Shown one piece after another: positions 22,961 to 34,697 of a stretch of DNA of 64,000 nt. Positions within the stretch are counted from its first letter, which is position 1; the number at the start of each line of letters is the position of its first letter. Below the pieces are notes generated by a model. That model saw only the letters and a list, made by a program, of their open reading frames with translations, had not been told where the DNA came from and did no database searches. Location: assembly GCA_022575985.1 (NCBI GenBank), contig JAKSXM010000147.1:17146001-17210000 (forward strand), written 5' to 3'. This DNA comes from Anagrus nilaparvatae (taxonomy: Eukaryota; Arthropoda; Insecta; Hymenoptera; Mymaridae). Made by a program: the position numbers and the translations under genes.

Positions 22961-24270
22961 TTTTTTTTTTTTTTTTTTTTTTTAAGGGAAATATGTAAAT
23001 CTTACATCAGCCATGGAGTGTTTGCGGGCCTTAAAGGCCCGCAAATTTGCATGACCGCCCAGTTGTACAAAGTGTACAACTGGGAGACCACCGGCGAACG
23101 CGGTCGCCGGCTACGCCCCAGATTCTTACTGGATAAACACACTTTAAACCCCCCGCGCTTGTTTGTCCCAAACCGGAACTCTCTTTTCAGGTATAACTTC
23201 AGTTTGTAACGCGCAGCCTAGGCAGCTGGCCGCTGCCTTCCCCCCTGCCTAGGGGTAGGAGAGCTCTCTACGATAGAAAGCCCTCCTCCTTCTTCTCCAA
23301 CAAGGTGGTCCTTACGTACTCTGCTACTTTGTTCCAATTTTCGGAACTCCGTAGCATTTCCGGGACCACCGTCTCCGGCCTTCAAATCGGGAAGGGCGGG
23401 CGCCCCTCCGAGTAGCGAACACATTCGAAAAATGTGTGCTCTACTGTATCAACCACGCCCGGACAGTGCAAGCACTCCTTTGTTGCCACCTTATGCCAAT
23501 GCTTCAACATGACACGGAAGTATCCGTGTCCAGTTAAGAACTGGGTAAGGTAGAAATCCACCTCCCCATGCTGTCGTCCCATCCATGCCTGCAGGTCTGA
23601 GATCAGTCTGCGCGTCCACAGGGCATTTTTCTCTTGGTTCTTTTTCCATCGTTTCTTCCATGCTTTCATAGAGTTGAAGCGGGCGCGAGTGGAAGCCACT
23701 TCGCGCTCTTCTACGCTCTCGTAGATGAATTTCCGCTCCAAGGCTAGCAGGTCAATGGGTATCACCGAAGCAACAACCTGGATCGCCTCTAGAGATACCG
23801 TGTGGTATCCACAGGCGATCCTCACTGCCGCCTGCCTCTGTACCGACGATATTTTTCGTCTGTACTTGGCAGTTTCTGTGGTCTTCGCCCAGACTTCTGA
23901 TCCGTAGAGCAGGACAGAGTTGACGACTGACATCAGGAGGGTGGGTCCCCCAATGTTGGCCATGAGCCTTGACAGGGAGGATGCAGCCGATGCTGCCTTT
24001 TCACACGACCTCTGAAATTGCTCCCAGAAGGTCAGCTTGTTATCAAGCTGAACTCCCAGGTATTTCACCGATGTTCTGGTTCGGATCGTGTGAGGGTTTC
24101 CGCCGTCGTCGATAATTACATCGATGTCGGTAGGAACCCTTCGACGGGTCAGCAGTACGATCTCCGTTTTTGGGATCGCAAGCTGGAGCCCGTGATCGCC
24201 CATCCAGAGGTTGATCCGTCTCATGACTAGATTCAACCTCTCCTGGGTCACTTCCATGTCCCTGCCAGTT
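22961..24270 (-). mobile_element. R1-type LINE, 5'-truncated, poly(A), 12-bp target duplication (copy 2)
   Basis: On the minus strand a truncated LINE 3' end is inserted in the Penelope-like copy. It is flanked by AATTAGAATCAT (22949-22960 and 24271-24282) and ends in poly(A), seen as the T run at 22961-22983. It encodes only the region after the RT and the C-terminal end. The 3' UTR contains a GC-rich inverted motif, GTACACTTTGTAC with TGCGGGCCTTTAAGGCCCGCA, at about 23026-23085. GC content is sharply above that of the host element. Confidence 0.85.
23382..24257 (-). pseudogene. R1-type LINE ORF2 C-terminal region (291 codons)
   Basis: This intact frame covers the post-RT thumb and C-terminal domain: INLWMGDHGLQLAIPKTE, VKYLGVQLDNKLTFWEQF, MANIGGPTLLMSVVNSVLLYG, FYLTQFLTGHGYFR and the zinc knuckle CLHCPGVVDTVEHTFFEC. 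It then leaves the family pattern after RYSEGRPP, with the expected remainder in another frame at 23424-23218, suggesting a frameshift. It supplies the ~160 residues missing from copy 1. Being 5'-truncated, it is non-autonomous. Plus-strand ORFs over it are shadows. Confidence 0.85.
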
Positions 24271-24924
24271 AATTAGAATCATTATTATTGCTATTATTTA
24301 TATTTTTATATTGATAATATTTGTGTTTTATTTGTTTGTTAATAAAGGAGATGGGGTAATTGTTAAGAAGTAAATCTCTTTTTAGAGCTGTAATATTTTT
24401 TTGGTGAAACTGAGGGTCAGATAATTTATAAACTTTGTCTATGAGACTTTTGACAATACCTATTTTTACTCCTATAAGGTGTGATGATAAATAATTCACA
24501 TATCTACCTGAGAAAGTTTCTTTTTTATATAAATCAATGCTGATGGAATTATCTTGATTTTTTATGATCTTCATGCCTAAGAAACTGATCTGGTTGATAC
24601 CTATATTTTCTCCTTCTTTTTCACAAGTGAATTTTAGTCGTTCATGGATGTTATTCAAATATTTAAGTAGTAAGGGTAATTTATTTTTCATAATTATGAT
24701 AAATGAATCATCCTCATATCTACCTTAAAAAGTGATGGATTTTTTATACCTTTGGAGAAAAATTTCTTCAATATCTTGTACTAAAAAATCTGCTATAATA
24801 GGTGAAATAGATAGACCCAAATTCATAACACAGACGTAATCCTATATTATTATTATCCAGCATCGATAGAAATTGCTGTTAAATTCATTTATCATCTTTA
24901 TTTTATAATTTATATCAATTTTAA

Positions 24925-26970
24925 TTGATATTTACATCAATAATGTTCCTATTTATTAAACAACAATATGGCTTAAATACCATGAAAAAAGTTAAGGAAT
25001 TCGATGATGTTAATGCATCAATTAATAAATCAAATGCCAAAAAAGAATTTCTTCTATCATGTAGAAAAAATAACATCTTTAATAATAAAACACATGCAGC
25101 AACCAAAAATATAGAAAATCTGCAATTTCACAGTCAATCCATCAAAAAAAGAGCACAAAACTTGGTCAAAAAATTAAAACAATCTTTACTTAATCTACAA
25201 ATAAAAGATATACATAACCATCTCCAATACTTGAACAATAAAAAAGAACACATTCAGCATCAACTATGTAATATCTTGCCTGAAGAAACATCCAATGAAA
25301 TCATAAACTTTCAAGCTGAATTAACTAAAAAAAGACTTAATGCTCATAAAATTAATTGTAATAAAAAAATAAATACCACTATGAAAACCAATGCAGATAC
25401 AAATAATTGCAATATTTTAGAGTACATCAATAAACATAAAACCATGGACCAAAATTATAGTTACAATAATGAACCATGGTTTGTAAATCTATCTAATTAA
25501 CATATAGACAATCGCATGCAAGATCTACTTAGGTTAGGTGAAAACTTTAGTAACCAGTATTTTGTCAACAAAAAAACACATATTTTAGAATTTATCAAAG
25601 ATGTTGAAAATAATATTTACAAAGTACCTGAAGAATCAAGAGAAAGTTTTAGAAATATAGTAATTAATAGTAGCAGAAATTATTTATCCAATAAGTTTAA
25701 AATTGATAATCAAGATAAACTATTAGCTGAAAAATATATTCAAGCAAAGAAATTACTAAAAGATAATCCAGACCTTATTTTCACACATTCTGACAAAACC
25801 AGAGCTACTGTTGTTCTTAACAAACAGGACTATATCATCAAAGTTTAAATGACCATTTAACCTATAAAGAAATAATTTACTCCACTACAAAATTACCCAA
25901 AGACCCGTCATACATGGTAAAAAACAGAATTTACATGCTCAGCAAAAAATGGAGAGATGCCAAATACATTAAAAATTTATTTAATACCCATGATACCAAT
26001 CTACCTAGAGCGTATGGAATTATGAAATTACATAAACAAGACAAACCAGCCAGAATAATCATTCCATGCATAGACTCTCCAGTGGAAGAACTTTCTGATT
26101 TTTATCATGAAATACTAACTAGTGCTATACCAAGACCGTCTCATGTCATTAAAAACAGCCTTGACTTCAAAAACAAAATTAAAAATATTAGTATACCACA
26201 TAATCATATAATGGCTTCATTAGATGTGGTGGCAATGTTTCCCAGTATTCCTAAAGAGTTAGCCATTAATAGCATTAAAAAAAGATGGAATGAAATAAAA
26301 AAATATACCAATATGCCACTATCAGAATTCATCAATGGTTTTGAAGTACTCATACACTCCTTATATTTCAAATTCAATGACAAATTCTACCAACAAATCA
26401 ACGGTCTTCCAATGGGTCTATCTATTTCACCTATTATAGCAGATTTTGTAGTACAAGATATTGAATAAATTTTTCTCCAAAGGTATAAAAAATCCATCAC
26501 TTTTTATGGTAGATATGTGGATGATTCATTTATCATAATTATGAAAAATAAATTACCCTTACTACTTAAATATTTGAATAACATCCATGAACGACTAAAC
26601 TACACTTTGTACAACTGGGCGGTCATGCAAATTTGCGGGCCTTAAAGATTCTAATTTGATTTTAAAAATACTTTCATATTACCACATTTAGGAAAGTTTA
26701 AAAAAAATTTCAAATAATATTAAAGAAAAACTATAATATTGACACTGTTTACAGAACCCCTTTTAAAATGAATTCTATTATAAAATTATAAAAAGATAAG
26801 CTAGATAAATTCAATAACAAAAATGTAGTCTACAAAATTAATTGCAAAATTTGTAATGAATCTTATGTTGGCCAAACTATGAGACTTTTGAAAACCAGAT
26901 GTTCTGAACATAAAAACAACAAAAATCTTAAACCTGATTCACACAATGTTATAACTAAACATCAGTTACA
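24925..26970 (+). pseudogene. Penelope-like retroelement, plus copy (N-terminal region, RT, partial GIY-YIG)
   Basis: Three frames represent one broken ORF: 24925-25500 (lysine-rich N-terminal region with coiled-coil-like QSIKKRAQNLVKKLKQSL), 25516-25848 in the same frame after an in-frame TAA, and from about 25850 in another frame. The RT has PRAYGIMKLHKQDKPARII, a MASLDVVAMFPSIP block with the catalytic Asp, GLPMGLSISPIIADF and, after a stop at 26466, YVDD at about 26517. At 26598 it jumps through an internal deletion to the spacer and the GIY-YIG domain (YKINCKICNESYVGQT), which ends abruptly at 26970 at the 99-bp inverted repeat. Several lesions make it non-functional. Confidence 0.85.
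26599..26647 (+). repeat. Relic of R1-type copy 2 inside the plus Penelope-like copy
   Basis: TACACTTTGTACAACTGGGC through TTGCGGGCC is the 3' UTR of the R1-type insertion found in the minus copy. It is followed at once by GATTCTAATTTGATTTTAAA, that insertion's target-site flank. A deletion removed the rest, apparently between CCTT words. Confidence 0.85.
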
Positions 26971-27069
26971 GAAACGGTTCCAGAAACGTTTCTGAAACGG
27001 TGCAAATTGGTTTAATTCATTTCTTCAGAAAAAGGTTGGAGACGTTTCCGAAACGTCGTTGGTTGCCTG
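26971..27069 (-). repeat. Right 99-bp inverted repeat
   Basis: It begins GAAACGGTTCCAGAAACG and ends GTCGTTGGTTGCCTG, the inverted counterpart of 16439-16537. Confidence 0.8.
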
Positions 27070-28920
27070 AATATTAAAGCACACATAAAAAATTTTCGAG
27101 AGGATTAAGTCAGAGGCAATGTATTATGAATTAGGTTATAAAAAGGAGAAAGTGAACAAAGTAATATGTCAGCCAAATACTTTAAGTAAAAGGCAAAAAA
27201 AAGTTATAAATAAAAATAATAAATCCAATATTATAACAGAAATATGGAAAGTAATATTATAATAATATTAATAGTAATAAAATAAACCAATGTGTTGCGC
27301 TTAGAGAAGTCTCGGATCATGAATCTTAGAGCATTAAAAAAATGTATACGAAACCAAATATAGTATATTTTCTGCAATACTCTTACATTTAATTTTACAA
27401 ATATATTCTTAATTTTACAAATTCACAAAAAAAAAGTAATATATGATACAAAATGCCTAAACACCGCGTGGTGAGGGAGAAACGAATACTTTAAGCTTAA
27501 TAGTTTGGAATGGTCAATTATGTTATAAGATTTGGTGAATTAAGTAAAAATAAAATAAAAGGATTATTCTATGAACTCAATAAGGGTAGAAAGGAAATTT
27601 TGTTTACAAAAACTTTAAACACAATATAAAAAATTTTAATATTTTTCAGATAGTTCATTTCGTTATAAAGTAAAATCATCGTAAGAAATATATATAATTG
27701 TTTAAGAAAAGATTAATAAAAAATAATAGAATTAATGTATTGGTTTCTTCTCTCGTATTTTTTCCCTGAAATAGTAAAGTAAAATAAACTATAAGCAACT
27801 TTAGATGAGTAAGTGAAACTATGCGTAATATTACTTTGGGAGGAAATAATGTTAATCGCTTCAGATATAAAAAGGGATAAGAATTAATTTGATGTATAAG
27901 AAACCTAAAAAGTATTAGCCCAATAAATAAATAAAAATCAGCGTATCAGCAGTAGTAAGAGCAAAACCAATACAATAATTTAATATGAACAATTAAAACT
28001 TAAAACTAAATACGAGAAAAAAGAAGAGATTGAAAAATAATAAAATTAAGTGATTATAATGAGAGTTATCATAAAAAAAAAAATTTAGAAACATTACAAC
28101 AGACAAAAGAACATATTAAAGTTTGGAATAGAAAAAAGATACTAAATAGAGTTTATAGTCACAAGCAGAAAAAGTAGATAAGTAATAGGGGATGTAAATA
28201 GGGTTTACAAAAGAAAAGGAATCACAAAGTGTAAAAGAAAGTAGAACAGTGACATACAAATTAGAAAATAAAAATGAAACACAAAAAGATTAGATCCCAA
28301 AAGAAAAAGAATTGATCTCAAAAAAAAAAATCAATATGATTAAAGTAGAATATATGAATAAGAGAAAATAAGAAAATTATAAATCTTTTCTCGCAACGAG
28401 AGGGCGAGAAAAATTGCAAAAAAATAAACTATAGGAAATTATACCATAAATAATATTCAATGACAGTAATAGGAATTTAAAAAAATAAATTAGTCTTTAA
28501 TTAATAATAGAAAAACTAGAATTGAACAAATGATCAGTAAATAAATGGTTAAATAAATGGTCAGGAGAAGTAGATAATAGTAATAAATTTTTGCGAAACA
28601 ACTAAATTAGTTATAAAATATGTAGTTATATCAATGAATAATAATAAGAAGACCCTAGAAAAATGATACCAATCCTCTATATTTGATAAATATAGTAACC
28701 TATATAGAATATACTAAAATCAGTACATAAAGCATAAAATATATGATTTGACAATAGCACAAACAAGGAAGTTTCTATAAAATAGGTGCATTTAATATAG
28801 CTTTAAGATAAGATGTTGTAATGAGATCATTCAGGGAAAAGGATAATGAGCCATACAAAGCATCATACTTTAAACATAAAGTAAACTTATCAAAAAGCCA
28901 AAGTTTTATAAATATAATAT
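27070..28920. other. AT-rich stretch, no gene seen
   Basis: There is no ORF above background and no RNA gene. A polypurine word CGCAACGAGAGGGCGAG at 28394-28410 resembles the one preceding the LTR at 31113, hinting at an old LTR-element fragment. Confidence 0.45.
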
Positions 28921-30660
28921 AAAAAAAAATTGGTATCAAACAAATTTCAGGCAAATAGATTTAATTAAGTTTGAACTTTGATATCTCAACCTGAAGAATA
29001 GTCTTAAAAATAAAATAAAAAAAAATTTCAAGATATTTACGTACAATTTGGAAAATTTAAGTATTTTAACGTTTTTATGCCATATTAAAGGGTTTGCATT
29101 TAATTTTAAGCATAATTTAAAAAATAGAATTTTTAAGATATTTAAGTACATTTTAGGAAAATTTAAATATTTTAACGTTTTTTAAGCAATATTTAAGGGG
29201 ATGTTTCGATTTTTTGAAATTTTTTTTTAAATTTTTTTTTCCTAATTTTGTTTAGAAATATCTTAGAATATGTAAAAAAAAAAAAATTTTAATAATATTT
29301 GTAACCGTTTTCGAGATATTAATATTTTTGTAAGTAGTTAACACCCTGAAATTATTAAGCAGATCAAACTTTAAATTCGTTTTTCTCAAAATAATATTTT
29401 TGGAATCAGTATGCAGCATATCTCAAAAAATAATGCAGATATCGACATGAATCTTTTTTTAATGTCTTGAATATCTTATTGGCCAGTGCGTAAACTAAAA
29501 AAAATAAAGAAATTTGCAATTTTCTTTTCTAATTGTTTTTTTATTTCAATTTTTGTTTTGTTTTTTTTTTTTAATTTTTAAGTTTTTTTTAGTTTACGCA
29601 CAAGATAAATTATTAATAAAAAAAACCTCATTGAAATTTTTTGTTTCGGACCGTCCAAACTGACGTAATCGTGCATACCGCAAAAGACCTCATCACCGGT
29701 GCCTCAAATTTAGGGAGCTCTGTATCAAAAACTATGCATAAAGAAAAAAAATTTTAAAAAAAAGTTTATTTATGGCTTACTTGTAGCTGTAAAAAAAAAA
29801 TTGGATCATTTTAAACAAATTCACTAAAAAAAAAATATCGAAGCATCCCCTTAAGTGTATGTTTGTATTTTCAAGCATTTTTTTTTTTAAAGAAATAGTT
29901 CAGATATCTTAAGACATCTTAGAAAATTTAGGTAATTTTAAAGTTTTTTAAACTATGTTAAAGTATGCTTGTATATCCAAGTAAAAATACTATAATAATA
30001 TACTATGATAAAAAAAAAATAAAAATAAAAATACATGGATAAAGTATATAAAAAAAAAATTAAAATAATGATAATAATAAAAGTGTCGCGCTATGATATT
30101 ATAGTTGTATGCATGTAAGTGAGTGTCACACCAGGATTTGTAACAGTATATATAAATGAGAATGTTGCGCTAGGAAATTTTAGTTGTATTCATATGCGTG
30201 TATTATCCCGGCAATGAAATTGATACATACTATATGTATAGGGATAACTAAAATGACTATGTTTTTGGACTTTACGTACAGCAGGATTATTTGAAAACTA
30301 AGAAAATAACATTTTTTTAATGTTTGCTTGAAAATACAAGTTTTTTTAAAAAGTTTAGTTTAATATTCTTGCTAGTTAAAATATTTTTTAAACATAATTT
30401 AAGAATTTTTAAGCATGTTTCAAGTCAATTTTAAGTGTTTGCCTGAAAATTTCAAGTTTTTTTTTGAAAAATTTATTTTTGTATTTTAAGCTCTTTAAAA
30501 AATTTTTTGGCATTTTTAAGATATTTTAAAGTTTTTTTAAGGTGTTTGCTTGTATTTTCAAGATTTTTTTTGGAATATTTTTAAGCTTTTCAAGCTATTT
30601 TTAAGTCATTAAAAAGAAAATTTTTTTTAGCAAAAGAAATATTTTCAAGCGAATTTTAAA
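28921..30660. repeat. Degenerate low-complexity repeat tract
   Basis: Words such as TTTAAGTATTTTAACGTTTTT, AAGATATTTAAGTACATTTT and TGTTTGCTTGTATTTTCAAG recur irregularly, with spacing of about 110-130 bases in parts. No protein is supported. A unique patch at 29645-29720 (CGGACCGTCCAAACTGACG) interrupts it. Confidence 0.45.
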
Positions 30661-31112
30661 TATTGTAAGACCTAAAAGCAAAGAAAAATATGTAGTAGAA
30701 TAAAATAAATAATTTTAAGAATTTTTTTTATTGATAGTCATTAGATTAATACCAATGATTAATAATTATAATATTGGTATTATGATAAGTATAGTAAAAA
30801 TCTATGAATTTTTTTATGTTAAAGTAATTTTTTTATTCATTATAATAATAAATAACAAATAGTATATTTTTACCCATGGCCACAAAAGTAAAGAATGATG
30901 TTAAGCAACAAGTTTTATAAATTCAGATCTATAAGTATGCAATAATTTTATAAAAAGTATATAATGTATAATAAAATGTAATTTAGATCTCTGGGAATGG
31001 GGCATAAAAATTTAGTTACGCGAAAATTTACTTTGCCATCGGGATTAGAGGTGTAATTTTTTTTAATTTCAAAAATTAAAAGCTCGAGGACAAGCTTCGC
31101 AACAAGAGGGCG
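30661..31112. other. AT-rich spacer ending in a polypurine-type sequence
   Basis: Nothing is coding. The last 30 bases (CTCGAGGACAAGC..AACAAGAGGGCG) resemble the polypurine tract in front of a 3' LTR. Confidence 0.4.
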
Positions 31113-31251
31113 TGTCACAGGAGTATCATCTATTATCGGGGTAATATGAATAAATATAAAATATAAAATAAGATATAAGATTGTTAATTGGAGTAAATGC
31201 TAAGACTGCAATAATTAGAGATGGCCAGACGTTAGCTCGTGACAATCAAAG

Positions 31252-32409
31252 TAGATCTTCACCGAGGCCGAGGTGAGGCAAGGTTTGATATAAATGACCG
31301 GGACCGAGGCGAGGTGAAAGATGGATCTTGCCTCGCCTCGGACTCGGCCGAGATCAAAAAATCATTACCTCGGTCTCCCCTCGGCCGCAGTCTCGGCCGA
31401 GATCCTTGCCCGAGGTTTGATAAAACAAAAAACAATTAAAATTCTAATTAAAATCTAAATTCATATTTATTTAATTAAAAATATTTTATACAAATTATAG
31501 TAAATAATCATTGTCGAAGCCACATTATTCAGATACTAAATCCAATTTCACCCAATCACTTATACATAGTAATGACGTTAGAGCATCATCTTTTAATGAT
31601 CAATCAAAGAAGCATTTAAAAACAAGCGTTTTACGGGAACTGACGTGGCCATGATCGACAGCTTATTTCAGGCTATTTTTGATAAAATTGGGTAAAAATC
31701 CTCGTGCTCTCTCCACCAATCTAATATATTTGTATGTTCGGAAGCATATGGGGCATATAAATAGTTGTTTAAATCTTCCCAGTTTTGTTCCTCATCTTCA
31801 TCAAAAATAACCATAAAATCCAGCAATTTATTATTATTAGCCTTCTTTTTTGGGGGTTCATTTTTCACATCTTTGCATTTTTACTTTTTAAATTAAAACA
31901 CTAATATTTATTATAAATATTTTTTATTTTTGCATTGTTTAAACGTATCATAATATTTTTTGTATATTTTTTTAAAATATTCGAAACTTTCTTTCTCTAA
32001 TTCTTGTCCCCAAGAAGCGTGGTGTACTTTTCAGCTGATAAAAGATCTGATACTTGTTTAAAAATTTGTAAATATGATATGATGATATCTACAGCACCCC
32101 ATTCAATGTCAAGTAGTCTAAGCTCTCTCATTTGTAGGTTATTATCACATAACGATTTTATGTGATTAAACTCGAGAATGTTTATAAAAAAATGTGTAAG
32201 AAAGCACGTGACAAAGATCTTATCTGGTTGCATTATCACAGGCGAAATATTTTAAATTTTTTGCGAGGCAGAACGAGGCGAGGCGAGTCGAGGCGAGTCC
32301 AAGGTTTACAAAAAGACGGTCTCGGTCTAGCCTCGCTATAACGAGAATTTTCCGATCTCGCCTCGCCTTGCTCAAAGTGAGGCCATCTCGTAAACTCGGT
32401 GAAGGTCTA
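31252..32409 (-). mobile_element. hAT DNA transposon remnant, copy 1, with 8-bp target duplication
   Basis: The ends are TAGATCTTCACCGAG (31252) and CTCGGTGAAGGTCTA (32409), an imperfect 15-bp TIR. They are flanked by the 8-bp duplication AATCAAAG (31244-31251 and 32410-32417), the hAT signature. Sub-terminal regions are dense in CGAGGCGAGG/CCTCGCCTCGG words, likely transposase-binding sites, and are strikingly GC-rich. It is deleted internally to 1158 bp. Confidence 0.9.
31560..32239 (-). pseudogene. hAT transposase remnant, copy 1
   Basis: Minus-strand fragments read HIKSLCDNNLQMRELRLLD and IIISYLQIFKQVSDLLSAEK (32239-31997), then DFMVIFDEDEEQNWEDL and TNILDWWREHEDFYPILSK (31868-31668), and further down the decayed C-terminal dimerisation region. 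The same segments occur in the sister copy, but here about 250 bases between them are deleted. WWREH--FYP-LSK-A is the start of the hAT C-terminal dimerisation domain. The transposase is inactive. Confidence 0.8.
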
Positions 32410-32741
32410 AATCAAAGCGTGAGAAAGATTAGTTAAGAGAGTTTTAGGAAAAAACAGTAAAGTGGGATGAGCTGTACAATGGTTCTTGATTGGTGAGACA
32501 CGTGCTGATTATACTTAAAAATTTGCATCTTAGCCAATTAGCAAAGACACCTCTATTCCTAATCGTGGAGGAGAAACAGTTAAATACTCCGGTAAAACGC
32601 CGATGTACCAGAGATCTCACTGAATCATTGTATCAGTAGTACCATCATTAATAAACATAATCAAATACAATTTAACAACAAGTATATTTTATTTACCACC
32701 ACAAGTAACAAGTTTCTAAGATCTAGGATTTTTTCGTGACA

Positions 32742-33306
32742 TTTCATAATTTTTAATTTCTATTTTTATTTGTATTTTTTTTTTTTAATTTTTAACTTAA
32801 TAAATTCAATAAAAAATTGTTTGGATTGAAAAAGAAAATACTGGGTAGGAGAAAAGGGATACTGGTTATAACATTGTACCAAATGTGAGTACCGAAAAGA
32901 TGAATATTATTGTTCAAAAAAGCCGTTTTCAAATTGAAAAAAGCCGGGAAGCCAAGTTTTTCTTAAAACTCCAATTTTAGGTCCACTCTAGTATATAATA
33001 CATCTGTGGCTGAAAGGCAAAAGGTTTTAACCTACAGTTATATAGTTTTTTAAATAAAATGAATTCAAACTTTCACTTTACCATCAAAATCTATAGTTTT
33101 TTAATCTTTGTATATATGGAGTAATTCCTAAAATTAATAAAAAATTTATATATTTTAATGCAAAACCTTAACTCCATAGAAATTATGCATTCAATTAACT
33201 TACACTTACTGCAGACATGTAAAAAATTTCTTCAACTCCAAAAAAATGCAATCATATATTTTACTACACAACAAATTAATTATACACAAACACTAATTAG
33301 AATCAC
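32742..33306. other. Spacer with one unit of a dispersed ~130-bp repeat
   Basis: The segment at about 33110-33230 (CCTAAAATTAATAAAAAATT, TTTTAATGCAAAACC, ACTGCAGACATG) matches units at 38640-38751 and 39893-40190. No gene is seen. Confidence 0.5.
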
Positions 33307-34697
33307 TAGACCTTCACCGAGGTAACGAACTGGTCTCGCTTTGAGCAAGGCGAGGCGAGGCGAGATCCAGGCGAGATCGGAAAATTGAAATTCTCGTTAT
33401 ATCGAGGCGAGGCCGAGACTGTCTTTTTGTAAACCTCGGACTCGCCTCGCCTCGTTCTGCCTCGCAACAAATTCAAAATATTTCGCCAATCACATTTATA
33501 CTAGCAGAAAAAGAATTTCACGCGTTGATTGTGTAAACCGTTAAAAATTATTTATATTTATTAAAAGTTATTTATTAGTTATTAAAAACTACAAGATGGA
33601 ATAGCAGTCTTCAAATGTTGGAAGTTTTTGAGAATTTAAAAGCTCCCATAAAATCGTTATGTGATAATAACCTACAAATGAGAGAGCTTAGACTACTAGA
33701 TATCATCATATCATATTTACAAATTTTTAAACATGTATCAGATCTTTTATCAACTGAAAAGTACCCCACGCTTCCCACTGCAGTTTTAGCATTCAATATT
33801 TTACTTGATAAAGTCGAAAAGATAAAGTCTGTTAAAAAAAAAAAAAAAAAAATGATCGATCGCGATTAGATGGAATTTTAATAGAAGTTTTTCAGAAAGG
33901 TCAAACTAAACTTTTAAAGAACTTTAGACAATGTAATTGGTTCTACAGTGCTTCCCTTATTTTAGACCCAAGACATAAAATAAAAATTTGCAAAAACTTC
34001 TTGGGGACAAGAATTAGAGAAAGAAAGTTTCAAATGTTTTAAAAAAATATACAAAAAAAATTATGATGCGTTTAAACAATGCAAATATCTGAAAAATGAA
34101 CCCCAAAAAAGGAGGTTAATAATAATAAGTTGCTGGATTTTTCAGTTATTTTTGATGGAGATGAGGAACAAAACTGGGAAGAAGAGTTATACAACTACTT
34201 AGATGCACCATGTGCTCCCGAATATACAAATATATTAGATTGGTGGAGAGAGCACGAGGATTTTTACCCATTTGTATCAAAAATAGCCAGAGATAAGCTG
34301 TCGATCATGGCTACGTCAGTACCCGTAGAACGCTTGTTTTCAAATGCTTCTTTGATTGATCAGCCTAAGAGGCGATCATTGAAAGATGATGCTCTAACGG
34401 CATTACTATATATAAGTGCTGAAATAAGGGTGAAATCGGATTTAGTATCTGAAATATGTGGCTTCGATAACGATTATTTACTACAATCTGTATAAAATAT
34501 TTTTTTTTTTAAATAAACATGAATTTAGAATTTTAATTGTTTTTTGTCTTATCAAACCTCGGGCGAAGATCTCTGCCGAGACCGAGGTAATGATTTTTCG
34601 ACCTCGGCCGAGTCCGAGGCGAGATCTATCTTTCCCCTCGCCTCGGTCTCGGTCATTTATATCAAACCTTGCCTCATTTCGGCCTCGGTGAAAAAAA
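33307..34697 (+). mobile_element. hAT DNA transposon remnant, copy 2
   Basis: It starts TAGACCTTCACCGAG, as in copy 1 but in opposite orientation, with the same CGAGGCGAGG-rich sub-termini (33340-33460 and 34560-34690). The right end is eroded to CTCGGTGAAAAA. Flanks AGAATCAC (33299-33306) and AAAATCAC (34697-34704) match at 7 of 8 bases, an aged target duplication. Confidence 0.8.
33615..34495 (+). pseudogene. hAT transposase C-terminal half, copy 2
   Basis: The order is IKSLCDNNLQMRELRLLDII and LPTAVLAFNILLDKVEKIK (33615-33820). A poly(A) expansion near 33831-33850 shifts the frame, followed by SASLILDPRHKIKI in another frame (about 33945-33990). The C-terminal dimerisation domain is at 34130-34495: WWREHEDFYPFVSKIARDKL, SVPVERLFSNASLI and ALTALLYIS. 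The ERLFSNA word is diagnostic of hAT transposases. The N-terminal BED finger and first catalytic residues are absent. It lacks at least half the protein plus a frameshift, so it is not functional. Confidence 0.88.

Larger units (their letters stand above)
22441..24823 (-). pseudogene. Penelope-like retroelement, minus copy (RT end and GIY-YIG endonuclease)
   Basis: Homology to the plus copy begins at about 24823 (GLSISPIIADFLVQDIEE), so it is 5'-truncated. The RT catalytic box is altered to YEDD (the sister copy has YVDD) and a stop precedes it near 24726. The frame KNKLPLLLKYLNNIHERL continues to 24271, is interrupted by an R1-type insertion (22961-24270), and resumes to a GIY-YIG endonuclease: NVVYKINCKICNESYVGQT, RCSEHKNN and a C-terminal end YEPIVYTC at 22456. 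RT followed by GIY-YIG is diagnostic of endonuclease-bearing Penelope-like elements. It is non-functional. Confidence 0.85.
16439..27069. mobile_element. 10.6-kb nested island bounded by 99-bp inverted repeats
   Basis: The left end (16439-16537, CAGGCAACCAACGAC...) and right end (26971-27069, ...GTCGTTGGTTGCCTG) are inverted copies about 99 bp long with several differences. Both are built of GAAACG/CGTTTC words. The right copy starts exactly where Penelope-like homology stops (26970). Between them lie a hairpin, a hammerhead-like motif, two R1-type LINEs, a SINE and two Penelope-like copies. Flanks (GTGATTCC and AATATTAA) give no target duplication, so single-unit transposition is not proven. 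It may be a DNA element that became a nest for retroelements. Confidence 0.55.
31113..32741 (+). mobile_element. LTR (about 463 bp) split by a hAT insertion
   Basis: TGTCACAGGAGTATC at 31113 and TTTTTTCGTGACA ending at 32741 give TGTCAC/GTGACA ends. Removing the hAT element and one target duplication leaves about 463 bp. An AACAAGAGGGCG polypurine-like tract immediately precedes it, as for a 3' LTR whose internal region is gone. The flanks (GGGCG / TTTCA) do not match, consistent with a broken element rather than a clean solo LTR. The superfamily is undetermined. Confidence 0.5.

Noticed and set aside
31239..31439. Plus ORF rich in Arg/Asp/Gly
   Set aside because: It is a translation of the CGAGGCGAGG sub-terminal repeats of the hAT element, as is 34458-34738.
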